A stretch of DNA of 64,000 bases from Paraphysomonas bandaiensis (lineage: Eukaryota; Chrysophyceae). The stretch spans positions 48,019-112,018 of the forward strand of contig CBFFRP010000042.1 in assembly GCA_965644295.1 (NCBI GenBank). Direction: 5' to 3'. Below the pieces are notes generated by a model, which saw only the letters and a list, made by a program, of their open reading frames with translations, searched no databases and was not told the origin of the DNA. The position numbers and the translations under genes are program-made. How positions within the stretch are numbered: position 1 is the first letter of the stretch; each line of letters opens with the position of its first letter. This document shows positions 1 to 14,839 of this stretch, in pieces.

Positions 1-3000
1 AACAAGGTTGAGAGCAAACTGCTCTGCAGCTTCTTGATCAACCAGACCCAAAGACGGCAGTCGCAAGTTTAACGGAAGGGTCATGCTATATCTCGAATCA
101 CTGGTGAGTGCAGTCGCTTGAAGGGGGGGCAAATCGAAGCATAATATCGGGTCATTTTCTGATACTCTCAGTACTACAAACACGCCGTTAGTAAGTCTTG
201 GGTCCTTGCTCGGTCCACGAAGAGGGAGGAAGACACCAGTTCGTAATATGTCAAAGCTCTCCTGAGGTGTATCATTCGTTTTCTGTTCAGTAAGCGAACT
301 CTCATCAACCACCATGCGCGATTCTCCCTCTGAATTCTTCGGGCGAACTGTCAAGAGTGAAGATCGCCTTGGCTGCTTCGTACTCTCACACACGAAGGAA
401 ATCGAGTAGTTGCCACCAATCTTCCTGACAGAAGTAATGTCAATAAGACTTTCCCCAAGTTTCACAAGGTCAACATGGTCCTTCTCATCAACACTCTGCG
501 CACGCATGAGGGTAACCCTACGGCCAATCATACGCTCCATACACACCGCCCGTATGGAGCCATATGCCCAGGGCAGGAACGCTCTCCAGTCGTACATCCC
601 ATCTTCGTCACACTGGGCACTAGCAATGACAGCGGCAACCTCCCGATCCGACAGTTGGAGCCGCGGAATACTTTTAAGCACGTCGTGTAGAACGTCATGT
701 GACACCAAGCCATCTGTAGATACCGCACTGCTTAGCTCCTTGGTGAGAAAAGTCTCAATCGCTTCCCTACCGGCGCCTTTCATTGCGCTATTTCCGTCCA
801 CACTACTCCCTGATAATACTTTGGCTCGTTTCTGCATTTCATTGCTATCGTACATTTTCGCAATGAGATCCGCAGAATAGTAGGCAAACTCACGATAGTC
901 GATACCTATGCCCGGGCTCTGGAAAGAGTCCGCCCATGAAATAAGAGTCATGATTTGAGCAATATGCAACCGCAACTGCGAAATTGATTCCAGCACACGC
1001 ACTACATTTTTCACAGGAAGAAAGAAGACAGGTTCACTTGAGTTCCTCTCGATGCGCAGTTGTTCAGCCTCATCCGCAAATCTCGCAAGAAGGTGCTTAG
1101 CCAAGGCGCTAGGCTCGACTTCCTCCAGCATTCCACGCATCAACGATGCCATGCGTATATTCTTAATTATGTGATAAATCTCTGTAGCAGTTTTGTTGTA
1201 TCGCGAAGTTGTGTCGGTAGCATTTGCATGCAAAGTTTTCTCGGCTAAAGACTCGATAAGACTGCGACCTTTTTTGTGCCTATCGCGTAATATCTCCGCA
1301 ATAAATATATTCGCCTCTGTCCGATTGAGACCATTGCGAGGGTTTTTGGCCGCCTCAACAAGCATGGAACGCTGCACATCTTCATTTGCGATCGTTTCAA
1401 TAATTTCAAATTCGCGAACGAAATTATCCGCAGCATTCCTAACTTCATCTTCCCATGAAGCCGATAGGGAAAGTACTTTCTCCCGAACCAACTTTTCACG
1501 TTTCTCTTTTTCCTCTCTCGCATGATTTTTAGCCCTTGCTGCCTAAAATAAGAGTTTTAAACATAGAAACACACCGTTGATATGCCCACACCTCAAGAAT
1601 ATCAACACAAATAGGAATAAACTCTTCATAGTCAACATAACCATCTCCATTGGTGTCACACTCAGACATAAGAATAAACAGTTGAAACTGCGACAAATGG
1701 ATATCGAGGGACATGAAAAGTGCCTCTAACTCAGGATACTCCAGTGAGCCGCTACCGTCTTTATCGGCCAGTGTAAATATAGATTTAAGATGCTTCTCAA
1801 AGGACTTGATTTCAGACTTATCCAATTCTTTTTCAGTCGATTCTACAGTACCATGGATCGCTCGCTGGAGAAGCCGAATATGCTTCTCTCTCTCCAAATG
1901 AAGCAAGTTATTCATACAAAACTCACAAAACTCGTCAAAACTAATGGCACCGTTATTGTTGTAGTCCGCAATAGCCATCAGAGATAGAATCTCACCAGGG
2001 GATAGTTGTAGATCCATGGATTCGAGCATAGCCCTGAACTGCTTGGCATTTAGTTCACCCTTTTTGTCGATATCATACGATTTGAATAGCGACTGAAGGC
2101 GACTGACAAATACTTCTGGAGATGTACCATTCAGCAGCACCTCGGGAGAAAGGTCTGACGTTTCGATCAGTTCGGCGCGCTGCCGAAGCGCCCTTGGCTC
2201 AAACATAAGCTCAATAGTCTTTGCGGCAACAGGGGCAAAATGAAGATAGTTTACCTTTCCATCAACAACCTCAGCTTCCGATGCAATGACCATAACTTGC
2301 AATCTGCTGAGAGAAAGACGAGGGGACGAAATCATGATATTAATCAACGATCGCAACGGCAGCCATCCTGTTAATATGCTGTCGTCATCCTTATCAACAC
2401 TAAACCCAGTACGCATGTCCATATCTTGGTTGAGCAACTGCCGCTCCTCGTCTCTACAGAGCTGCATAAGGTACCTGTGGATGTCGTTCCCTTGGCTCTC
2501 GAGAACCATGTTCCGCATGGCAGCAATTTTAACTTTATATAGGATATTTCTAAAATCTTTATACACCAATCGCCCAAAAGGATCCTTGGGCAGAGACTGG
2601 GCAATCATGTTGATTTCGGAATTCGTAAGACCACTCGACTGCGAAACAGACTTAAGGCACTTTCTCAGCTCACTGGGCCGCAGTGCACCACTTCCACGGA
2701 TGTCGAATTGCTTCACGTGCTCAAAAAATGCAACGGCAATGCGCTGAACTTCTTCGCGGTTAACTTTGTGTAACACTTCATCCTCGACCGCGCTCTCAAG
2801 TAATTCCTGGCTGCTCTTAGCGCGTGTACGAGCACGAAATGCTTGAATCATATCCACGGCCAGTGGTACAAATTCATGATAATCAATGAATCCATTTTCA
2901 TTTTCGTCCGCCTCAGCAATTACAAACCTCAGTTCCTGTGCAGATATACCGACTTCAATGCGCTCCATCAATCCCTGAAACTCATCGTAGGTAAGGTATC

Positions 3001-4381
3001 CATTGTTCTCAGTGTCTGCCTCTTGAAACATAGTAACTAGCATGCCACGAAGCGACTGCAAGTCCTCTGTGGTTGTTGGCTTCATATTAGCGGTATTGAT
3101 ATTATCATAGGCCATATCAAGGGTGATTCGGCGCTCTCCAAGCACCTTATAAGGCTCAAATGCCGTCAGTGCACGGAGAACAATTGTCTCATCGTAGTCC
3201 TTGCTAGTATACACGCGGAGTGTACAGTTGCAAGTGTCACCCAGTACAGGAACTGGACGGGTAGCTAGCATGAAGTATGATTCGGCGAGCTCGTCTGAGT
3301 CGTCTTCAATGATAATAGATCGTGATTTTGACAAGCTCGGTCGAAGGCTCTTCTCATCACCACGAATCACGGGTTTTCCGAGTAAACTAGCGGCTGAAAC
3401 TTCCACTTCGTCGTCGAAATTGTCTAACTCTTCTGACTGATCGTCTTCCTTGACGGTTGTTTCCTCCTCTACTTTCTCCTCACTCTCGTCCTCATCCCGT
3501 GTCGCCCCAGCACGGGAAAGGGAAGAACGCAGTTTTGGCGGAACTTCCAAAAGACTCACCGAGTCGCTGGTAGACGCCACAGAGTTGGTAGTGGAGAGCT
3601 GGGCGGCCGAGGCGGACCGCATTGAGCCCATAGGGGAGGTTTTGCTAAGGAGAGAGGGATGTGTGCGCTGCGGCAATGTCGAGCCCAGCGCGAGAGAAGG
3701 ATGCACAGGAGGGAGAGGTCCGGAACGAAGCTTCTTTGGGCAATCGATAATATGACCGGCGGTGTTGTCAGTACGGCTATTAGCAACATATGAGAAACAT
3801 AAAACTAGTACTCGTTACGCACATACCGTCCTCGCATGAAAGTCTTATGATGCTCAAAGGAATCATCGAAGAGCTTCTTCGAATAATATGGTTTTATCTT
3901 AGCAAGACGCTCTTTCATATACATATTCTCGCGCTGAATCTTATCAACACCCCGCTGCCGGGCAATAGCTTTTAAACGCTTCATGTGTTGTGTTCCGACA
4001 CTGATCTTTCGCATGTGATCTTTCATTTCACACAGTATCCTGCTATCAGTCGTTTCAACTTTATTTATCCGCGAATAAATAATTTCATTATGCTTCAACA
4101 ATTCCAAAGCTTTCAGCTGTTGTGTCTGTCGTTTCCATGCTTGATTTTCAAGGAAATCATAGACCTTCATCTTGGTGTCTGTTCTCGGCTGGGCATTAAC
4201 CACTCTCTGCCGGTGCACTTTATACAGGTTCTCAATCTGTGTACGAATTATGAGAGGAGCAGAGCACTCGCATATGACTTACACTCTCTTGATATAGTTT
4301 CTTATTGACGTATAATGGCTCGCGATTAATGACACTCTTACGCTCGTGGAAATAAGAGCTCTTGCCATCGTAATGGGTCAT
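1..4381 (-). CDS. CFAP97-domain / multi-EF-hand protein (partial, runs off window start)
   Basis: I read one gene in four exons: 4381-4283, 4236-3827, 3776-1592 and 1542 to beyond base 1. Introns are 46, 50 and 49 nt with GT-AG ends (donors GTAAGT, GTATGT, GTGTGG) and keep one frame throughout. The ATG at 4381 gives MTHYDGKSSYF. Residues about 35-165 are basic and helical and resemble the CFAP97/KIAA1430 (Hemingway) domain of cilia proteins. Exon 3 carries seven EF-hand-like loops, including DTENNGYLTYDEF, DENENGFIDYHEF, DYNNNGAISFDEF, DKDGSGSLEYPEL and DTNGDGYVDYEEF; some others are degenerate. Exon 4 stays open for 514 codons to the window edge. The role is probably calcium sensing in or near the flagellum (inference). 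The three large pieces could be separate genes, but no ATG opens the exon 3 frame after its upstream TAA and the splice phases match, so fusion is preferred. Confidence 0.72.
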
Positions 4382-7036
<2,655 letters not shown>

Positions 7037-8195
7037 GTTAGATTGAGGGGTGTAGATTAATAGTTTCCTTATCTCACTTTTCGTTGGTTTGGAGTCACTT
7101 TAGGTATAGAAGTTTTTAGCAAGAATGAGATCGTAATAATACCTTCTCTGTTACTTTAAAACTTTAAAATAGATCCGATTTGGAGCTAATATTGAAGCGT
7201 TCTATAACATAGCACATATTAGGTAAAAAAGTTAAGTTGTCCTTGCTATATGCAATTGAAAGCTTAGTTTTAAGGATTTTAACCGTAACTGAAAGAATAA
7301 GGTAGTTGAAAAAAGGCCTGGCAACCGTTAATAGTAATGTCATCATTATATTTCGAGTAGTCATTGGTGAGGAGGGTGATGACATGTATCTCGTTGCTGG
7401 AAAGGATTTTTCAGGCCTACGCTGTGTCGCACGGGTATATGGAGAACATTATAAGTCGTTTGCAACGTAAGAGTCAGTGTGGACTGTCTAACAGGGTTGC
7501 AAATATCATCCACTGTAGTGCTATCAGACATATCAGATCGCAAGATTATGATTGTTTGTGTAATGTACCTAATATTGAATGTAGCCCACTAGGGCAAGCC
7601 TCATATCCCTTCCAGTAGTAGTGACAGTAGTATTAAATGTCTTTAAAAACATGTTCCCTTCACACCTACTGCAGTATTTATTGCAAAAAGCATCAAAAAC
7701 TCAATATAAATCGACATTTTCAAAATTTCACCAGTTTTAGAGCGTTTCTCCAGGTTTCTTCATCACATCAACTTATTATTGGTTCTCATACTACAGTTAG
7801 CTACTACTGTATTCTTTGAGTAACGGATATAATTCTAATATCTTGGAAACTACAGCTTTTAATTGCTCACAAACAGCAAAACTCAACACACATTGCAATA
7901 GTAATGTTGGGCCGGCTTGAAAAGTACATCAATATTGTTTAGGGGAATTGTTCCCTAGCCCAGGTATATAAGGAGTAAATAGATAGAATTTGTACCACAT
8001 TGCTTATTATAGCAGTTCACGCAGTCACTTCACAAACTATGACAAAAATTATGAGCTGTAAGAAATAAAAGATCAGTCATGCAACTAACATAATCTTTCA
8101 CAAAAAGTAGAACAAAAGAGGCAAAAAATTAGAGATGGGTATAGGAAACAAGCTTCTACTATAACACCATTATTGCTTATACGGCATTAACTATA
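7037..8195. other. Intergenic, convergent 3' flanks; no gene seen
   Basis: AT-rich spacer between the 3' ends of BiP and the SulP transporter gene. Open frames here are short and lack family features. It contains one copy of a roughly 115-bp dispersed repeat (listed separately). Confidence 0.6.
7774..7888 (+). repeat. Dispersed ~115-bp repeat, copy 1
   Basis: Nearly the same sequence, from 'ttattggttctcata' to 'gcaaaactcaaca', occurs at 30469-30583 with only a few substitutions. Flanking sequence differs, so this looks like a fragment of an unidentified mobile element. Confidence 0.75.
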
Positions 8196-10933
8196 CTACA
8201 CAACATTGTCTCTGTCCATTTCGTCCTCATCTACAATAGCAGTCCTATTAGTATCACATTCGTCATCTTTCATTGGCAACAATTGGAAATATTCGAATCC
8301 TCTGTAGTTTGTTTTCGAATCGCGTAGACCCAGAGCAATGAGTCGCGATCGGGCCATGTGTACAGACATTTGTTGATACAGACAGAACGCAAGAGATGGA
8401 GAATCTTTGTCCATACGTATCATGGTATCGCGGTCGAATGTCCAGAGCTCGGTACCATCGCACATACTCACAAAATCACATTGTTCAGGAGACTGTGTTA
8501 CGAAAGATGTCATCATCTCCATGTGACCTGTACCCTTCAGTCCCCATCGCTGCCCAGCTCTCTTGGATGCCAATGGTCGCTTGGCCCTCATCTCAATTAC
8601 CCCCTGTCTGATAATGAAGAATTGATCGTGCTTCACCCCACCTCTGAACACTCGCTGTCCTTTGCCAGCCTTAATTTTCGTAGCATAGTCCTGGAGTCCT
8701 GGAGGAAGACCGAGTAACTGTGGTAAACGCAAAAACTCATCATCACTAAGACCCCACTGGGCTTTTCGCAGGTATGCAGCCTCAGAAGGATTACATTTTC
8801 CCTCAAATTCTTCCGCAGGATTGAACACACCCCGCGCTGGTTCCTCATTCTCCACAGAAGATTCGTAAAGGAAGCGAGCCAGAATATCATCTTCACAGAG
8901 CTCCATTGCTCTACCCACGTCATCATAGAAAGGGTACCTATTGCACCCCTCTAACCCCGACCCAAACACACCTTCAATACAGTTATCAAAGTGAAGATCA
9001 CATTTTGTGATGACACCATTTCCGTCTGACGAGACGAATTGGGTTCTACCGGCCGCTCCTTGTTAACAACACTTGGCAAACGAACAGATGGATCTGCAGG
9101 AAGCAGCCCTATGCGCATAAGACACAACGTTTGATGCTCTGATAGATTTTAGCAAAAAGTAGAAGGCCTCCACTAGATGTTACCTCTAGGTACAACTTCT
9201 TCAGCGTTTCCGCTGAGCCCGCATCCATGTTGAGAGTCTCTTGAAAGTCCAGCACTACATACTCTGCATTTTCGCCCGCCAGGCCAATATATTTTCTAAC
9301 TTTGTACATAACTTTCTGCACTGAACCGAAAAACAAAACACCACATAAACGAAGGACTAAGATTCGGTGCCCTTCACGATCTAAAAGTTTTTCTTCTTCT
9401 GCAGTACGGGCGGATGCAGAACGACGGGATGCGGCTGTGAATAGCGCCTTTACAGTCCCTGCCTGAGAAGTCTGAACTACAAACACTCCGCATGCAATGA
9501 TCACTGATACTATGATACTTCCTAAACGATTTTGAGTAATTGCTGCAATCATCACAGCAACTAGCACCAGGATAAATTCAATCCAGTGCATTTTGCTATG
9601 TGCCTGTAGAACCCACGCGTTGAATAAACTCCAACCGATATTTAAAAATATTCCGCCTAGAAAAAATTTGGGTACAACTTTCTGCAGCTGTGTTGGTGCT
9701 CCAGCCAGCCATACCACAAGTACAAAACCAGCCGTTACAAGAGGAGCCAGGCGATGAGAGCCACCATCCCTGCAAACACTGATGCTGGTACCTAGCTGGT
9801 GAAATACAGGCACACCTCCGACAGACGCGGTGGCTAGATTACAGATAGACAGAGAAAGCAGCTCTGCATCTTTGTCTACACCTGTAGGAATATCTGATGA
9901 TTCTATGCCTGATATATTGAGTAAACTGGACACCCAGATAATAAATACCATGCCGATACAGTCTGGTAGCGACGCCAAGACAGCGCCCCAATGAACAGAC
10001 CCAAGAGTGTAGCTGTCCCATTGATCCGACAAGTCCGCACTGTCTCCTGCATCATACAGCCACCCTTCGTCTGCCAAATACGTGGATGTATACCCAGCTG
10101 CTCCAACCACGAGCCAAAAACCAAGGGCACAGCAAGCATATAGATAACCCCCCACAGAGGACGCAACCAACTCGGAAAAATATCTTTAACAGCCTCTTTA
10201 AAGGTGCCTAGATGGTACATACCTAGAAAATAACATACTCCGCAGGCCGTTTGAGCCATAATCGATCCCAGTCACTTGGCCAGATATAGTTAAGTTTTAC
10301 ACCTGACATAAGCGAGAGCGCACCTCGAATGCCTGTGTAGCCAATGGATCCCAAAAATGCGCATAGCACGGGATAGGGAAGTAGCATGATCAGCTTTGAC
10401 AGCTCGAATTTGTATGCCACAAAGAATGCAACTGCTACGAGGCCAGCGCTGATGAGCTGAAGCCACAACAGCGTGGGTACTACCTCATTGTCACTGTCAA
10501 CTGTTTCCACTACCTTGGCTGCCATTGCTGCAATCAATATAGAAGAAGTGTCTTGTGGAGTACATAAGGAAAACGGAATGCGGGAAAACAAGGCATTTAC
10601 AATCAAAGATATACCACAGCAAAAGAGCATTATGTTGATTCCATTAGCCATAGCTTCTTCGAGAGTAGGATCTCCCGGTGCTTCAAATATCAATGATGCG
10701 AATACAATCATCCCTAACGTGATCTTCACAGCAGCAATTATTCCCGCAAATATATTCGGCAGAATTTCATCCGATGAGGGAATAATTTCATCAGTTGAGG
10801 GAAAAATTAATCCAATTTTCTCTTTTTTTCCTATATTAGTCAATGATGGACTGTTTGCTTTGGATGTAGAGGGTTTCGGTGTGGACGAATTTTGGCTGTC
10901 CAGTAGGACCGTTGACATGTTTTGCTTTTGCAT
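8196..10933 (-). CDS. SulP/SLC26-type anion transporter with STAS and cyclic-nucleotide-binding-like domains
   Basis: Proposed exons are 10933-10235, 10170-9126 and 9025-8196, joined by introns of 64 and 100 nt, giving about 857 aa. Exon 1 holds a cytosolic N-terminus and the first membrane helices (PNIFAGIIAAVKITLGMIVF, then PFSLCTPQDTSS). Exon 2 holds further helices typical of fungal and protist SulP proteins (CNLATASVGGVPVFHQLG, RDGGSHRLAPL) and a STAS domain (VLRLCGVLFFGSVQKV, VVLDFQETLNMDAGSAETL). Exon 3 continues DDVGRAMELCEDDIL into a C-terminal cNMP-like fold (HDQFFIIRQGVIEMRA) without a clear phosphate-binding cassette. The family carries sulfate or other anions across membranes. 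Intron borders are inferred from frame: a stronger GTATGT donor at 10222 would leave an in-frame TAG, and the 100-nt intron is my best join. Frame lesions cannot be excluded. Confidence 0.75.
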
Positions 10934-11559
10934 GAGGAGATGCTGGTCAATACGAAGCAGTTAAAGTAACACACTTGATAGGGGTGTCATCTAATTGTAG
11001 TAGACGGCTTATAGAGTATAAGGTGAAGAGAGTCCTGATACTACTATCACATAAGCCGCATCGATTGCACAAGATACCCCCGAATCTATAACCGTATGTC
11101 CTTTTCAATTGGGAAAAACAGGTTCAAGTGGAGTATCAAGTGTGTACGCAGAGTCATGTACAGCAGTGCGCCCATTAGAGGTCCTTGCAGGGGCCAACCA
11201 CTGTATTACAGTATCATCTACGTGATACTGTTGTATACACCAGTACAGTATACGGTACAGTATACGGTCAGGAGTTGGATTCAGTGCGTGGACTCATAGA
11301 GCAGCATCGACAGCTACAGTCAGAACAAACAATGAGAATGGCAGCAGTGACTCCTCAGAATGTGATAGCAATTCCTGTCCTGATTACAGCACTAGTGACT
11401 TGTCTGATAATGGCAATGGCACATTATTAACATCGCGTGCTTATCGTTGATTGTAGAATGCACAGTCTACTTGTTTAGTGATGGTGTATATATATACATA
11501 TATAGAAATAATCTAATAATAATAGATACATTATACCCTTCACCGCTGCGTTGCCAATT
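10934..11559. other. Intergenic, no gene seen
   Basis: Upstream flank of the SulP gene. It contains palindromic GTATAC-rich sequence around 11220-11270 and short AT runs, with no supported coding frame. Confidence 0.55.
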
Positions 11560-11840
11560 CTCTATAGGTTCAGAATTCAGGTACCTACAGGTCTTTCGTC
11601 TTATACCTATAGGCAGCGAGAAGCACTACCTATAGACAGTACCTAAGCCTGCGATACCTATAGGTAGGGCTTGAGGTACCTATAGGTAGGTACCTAACTT
11701 TTATCACCTATATGCAGGGTAGCTACTTATACCTATAGGTGGTGACAGCTAGGCACCTACCTATAGGAAGGGTCATTAGGCATGACTATTGGTGGGTACC
11801 TATTAGGTATCTGCGGTGGGCCTATAGGTAGGTAGATAAT
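11560..11840. repeat. Degenerate palindromic minisatellite (acctataggtag unit)
   Basis: The self-complementary core ACCTATAGGT and variants recur about ten times at irregular spacing. One unit was duplicated at the target site of the retroelement that starts at 11837 (tataggtaggtaga at 11823-11836 and 14826-14839). Confidence 0.8.
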
Positions 11841-12507
11841 TCTCTGGTCTGAAATATAGCCCAACAAAAAGTTACACCTTTCTAGCTAGCACCCCGCTCA
11901 ATGGTTCTATTGTGGCCGTGGTTGCATCACAATGGCTTGTCCTTCCTCAATTTGGGGCCCCTCACCCGGACTCAGTCGATGTTTGCAATGCACCCCCACT
12001 CAGATGAAAACCTCTTTAGCTCATGTTGTACACGCTACACTACCCCTTTACCGGTCTTCAGATGCCCAATCACCCATACTTTTGAAGTTACATCACGCGC
12101 ATGCACATCTGCAGTGACCTACCTCTCAGGTAGATACCGTATCTGTTCTCCCCATTATCTATCGCTACATACTCTCCTGCTACCTCATTCGAGGCAGGTA
12201 TGTACTATCCAAGACCCCGGACTCCAATCACTCCCCCCTGTTCCCTACCTATCCCCACAAGTCCTAAAAATGCTTCAGTTAATAGCATCCACACGAGCCC
12301 TATATCAACGGACTTATCTCTGCATATCAGCTCAAACACTCCACTCCACCGGCTTCCCACCTATCAAGCAGTCGGTTCATTATTCTCATTGGACACACAC
12401 TTTGCTCTCTAGACATCCACGCACATTTCGGACGAACCATCACTCCCGTTCGCTGTAGTATAGGTATACAGCCGGTAGTCCTACCTCACTATTGCCCGCC
12501 ACACACC

Positions 12508-14447
12508 CAGGCTTGCGTAACCATTAATGGTAATGGCCATTAATGGCCATTAATGGCCTTCCCCCATAAAATGGAAAAAAAGCAATTCATTAATGGCCAT
12601 AAAAATGGGGGAGAGATGTAGTGCCCATTAATGGCCATTAATGGCAATATCCATTAGTTAGTATCCAGTTGTCAGCATCATGCGAGAATACGTGACAAGC
12701 CACGACCTTCCGGTGCATTATTAGTTATTAATATATTATATACGTATTTAAGTCATTTAAGCAATCTGTTTTAAGAATTCATATAAATTCTATTGATGTG
12801 ATAGCAGCACAATCATGTTGTGAATGTTAACATGAATTGATTGTACCACCTTCTTTTCTAGTTTTAAATTCACAGCCCAGCCACTTGTCAGCATAAGCAA
12901 TAAGAACTTTATGTAATATATTATAATACAAAAAGGTAAAGATATGTAAAGACTGTGAGTATATAGTGAATATAAGCAATAAACGGAGACGTTTAAACCC
13001 TAATTTAAACGAGAAGAAATTACAACACGAGTGGCTCGATCATATTTGCAATGTGTAGGTGGCAACGCATATATAATGTAATGAACAAATATTGCATTTT
13101 TAATACTTATTAAATCGCCATTTGCTCAGAGTTCTCAGTCATGTTGATCTGCAACTTCATCCATCTCTTGCTTATTATGTTCCCATTTTTTTCCCCTGAT
13201 TTTTGACTTAAAAAACTCAAAAAAGAGAAAAAACAATAATATTCCATATTTTAAACCGTCACTTGGACAGCAGTAATAGTAAAACCACCCATTATATAGA
13301 TTTAAGAAATGCGATACGCAGCAGGATTACCATAAATGTTCTGTTCAATGCACCATATTAATAAATGAGCAAATTATACGACGGCCCTACAATTTACAAA
13401 GCCTTTTTCGAGAAAGATGAGTCGGATCCATGCCTGCACATGTGCAAATTGTGCGGTGCAGGTTCAAAGAAACTGAAGCAAAATCTTAGCAAAGGCTACA
13501 CAAGTTGCATTGCCCATGTCAAAGGTAGACATTCAGAAGGCTGGGAACAGGCTTTGAAGAGTGCTTTGGAACAGCAAAAGACAAAGGGGGGACCATATCT
13601 AGCTATATGGAGAGGACAGTGACAAGGAAAGCCATCAATATTCACAAATGGTTAGAGTGGGTAATTATGGGTGACCAGCCTTTTTCCTTTGTGGAGAATT
13701 CTTTCACTCGAAAGAACACTAATTTGGAGTCGATTTCACGTACAACTCTGATGAAGTATCTTGAAAAACTTGGGTTGTCTCTGGAGAATGCAATAAAACA
13801 CATCATCCCCAATTCTTTCGGTCTTATTTTCGATGGTTGGACTTGCGGCTATCTCCTTGCGGCTCATAAGGATGACGATAGCAGTGGCGATGATGAAACG
13901 GGGGAAACAGGAGGATTTGCTGTGGATATAGTGAGAGAAGCTGTGGCAAAAAAGGCAAAGAACAGCAGGAGAGCCACTAAATATCGCTCCATGAATCATT
14001 TGGTGACGACTTCCAATATTGTTGAGCGATTATTTAGCAGAGCAAAACTTATTATGAGAGACCAGCGCAAGCTAATGGAACCCCAACATTTGGAGCTGCT
14101 ACTCTTTTTGCGTTGCAACAAATTCTTATGGAACGAAGTTACCATTGATGATATTATAGTTGCTGATGATGTTTAAGAATATTGTTCGTATTAGCTATCT
14201 GACCTGACTGTAACATGGGAACGAACTGCTCATCATTGCTGTTAAATTGCTAGTACTTAGTCTAATTATTAGCACTTTCCATTTACTTCTTTCTAAAAAG
14301 CAATAAAGCAATAGTAATCAAACCATAAATGGTCCATTAATGGCCATTAATGGCCATAAAAATGGTGGGATTTTTAAAATTAATGGCCATAAAAATGGGG
14401 GAAGCAATGCGTCGCCATTAATGGCCATTAATGGTTACGCAAGCCTG
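12508..14447 (+). mobile_element. hAT DNA transposon, internally deleted
   Basis: The element is 1940 bp. It is flanked by an exact 8-bp target duplication (cacacacc at 12500-12507 and 14448-14455), the hAT signature. Terminal inverted repeats match perfectly over about 23 bp and begin CAGGCTTGCGTAACC. Both ends are packed with copies of the palindrome ATTAATGGCCATTAAT and the block 'ggccataaaaatggg', which look like subterminal transposase-binding repeats. The inside codes for a broken transposase (13365-14176). Confidence 0.95.
13365..14176 (+). pseudogene. hAT transposase, internally deleted and frameshifted
   Basis: The first frame (13365-13622) is a BED-type zinc finger start: CKLCGAG, then HVKGRH (C-x2-C...H-x4-H). 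A frame change near 13610 leads into the second frame (to 14176), which has the N-terminal RNase H-fold block ending FGLIFDGWTC. The sequence then jumps directly to an acidic stretch and the C-terminal hAT dimerisation domain (TSNIVERLFSRAKLIM, then LELLLFLRCNKFLW). The roughly 300-400 residues normally between these blocks, including the later catalytic acids, are missing. It cannot be an active transposase. The style of the kept blocks recalls oomycete hAT proteins (recalled resemblance). Confidence 0.88.
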
Positions 14448-14839
14448 CACACACCTGCTCCTTACACTCCACCTGGTTGCTGTGCTTCTCCTGGTTGCCG
14501 TGAGGCACACAAGGCTGTCCCCTATGCAAATTGCACAAAATGTATGTTTAATCTTAAGAGATTCAGTGTGGTAGTGGTTGACTTAGATCACTGCTTTCAC
14601 CTGACATACTGCACTTCTTTGTACAACGTCCCTACACATCTATCATATAGCGAAAATGGTCACACCTTGGTGTTAGCGGCGACACACAAGCAGTTCTCGT
14701 AGCGTACATGAGTTTACACTATGTAGTAAATGGTAGATGCTTATCTAGCTTGACTAGTTTGTCCATCTAGCTACTAAGGTGGTGCAGATTTTTAACGCCT
14801 ATTGCTAATAATAAGTCTTTCAATATATAGGTAGGTAGA

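Larger units (their letters stand above)
11837..14825 (+). mobile_element. Non-autonomous LINE derivative, split by a hAT insertion
   Basis: Flanked by an exact 14-bp direct repeat (tataggtaggtaga, 11823-11836 and 14826-14839), as expected for target-primed reverse transcription. Its 5' part, around 'caacaaaaagttacacc...gctcaatg' (11863-11900), is clearly similar to the start of the large retrotransposon at 54.31 kb. A pyrimidine-rich frame from 11901 resembles that element's ORF1 leader. The 3' part (about 14650-14825) is the tail shared with the SINE-like repeats at 24.2, 30.0, 41.0 and 49.1 kb and ends in 'ctttcaata'. Removing the hAT element (12508-14447) and its 8-bp duplication leaves about 1.04 kb, so this is an internally deleted copy keeping both ends. 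Confidence 0.82.

Noticed and set aside
1245-1523. Separate small gene (MRERKKRN frame) on the minus strand
   Set aside because: The neighbouring frame (AARAKNHAREEKEK and onward) is open to the window edge and joins the EF-hand exon through a good 49-nt intron.
13856-13912. Acidic DDDSSGDDETGET stretch of the hAT as a fused host domain
   Set aside because: It lies at the internal deletion junction and is simple acidic linker sequence found in transposases of this kind.
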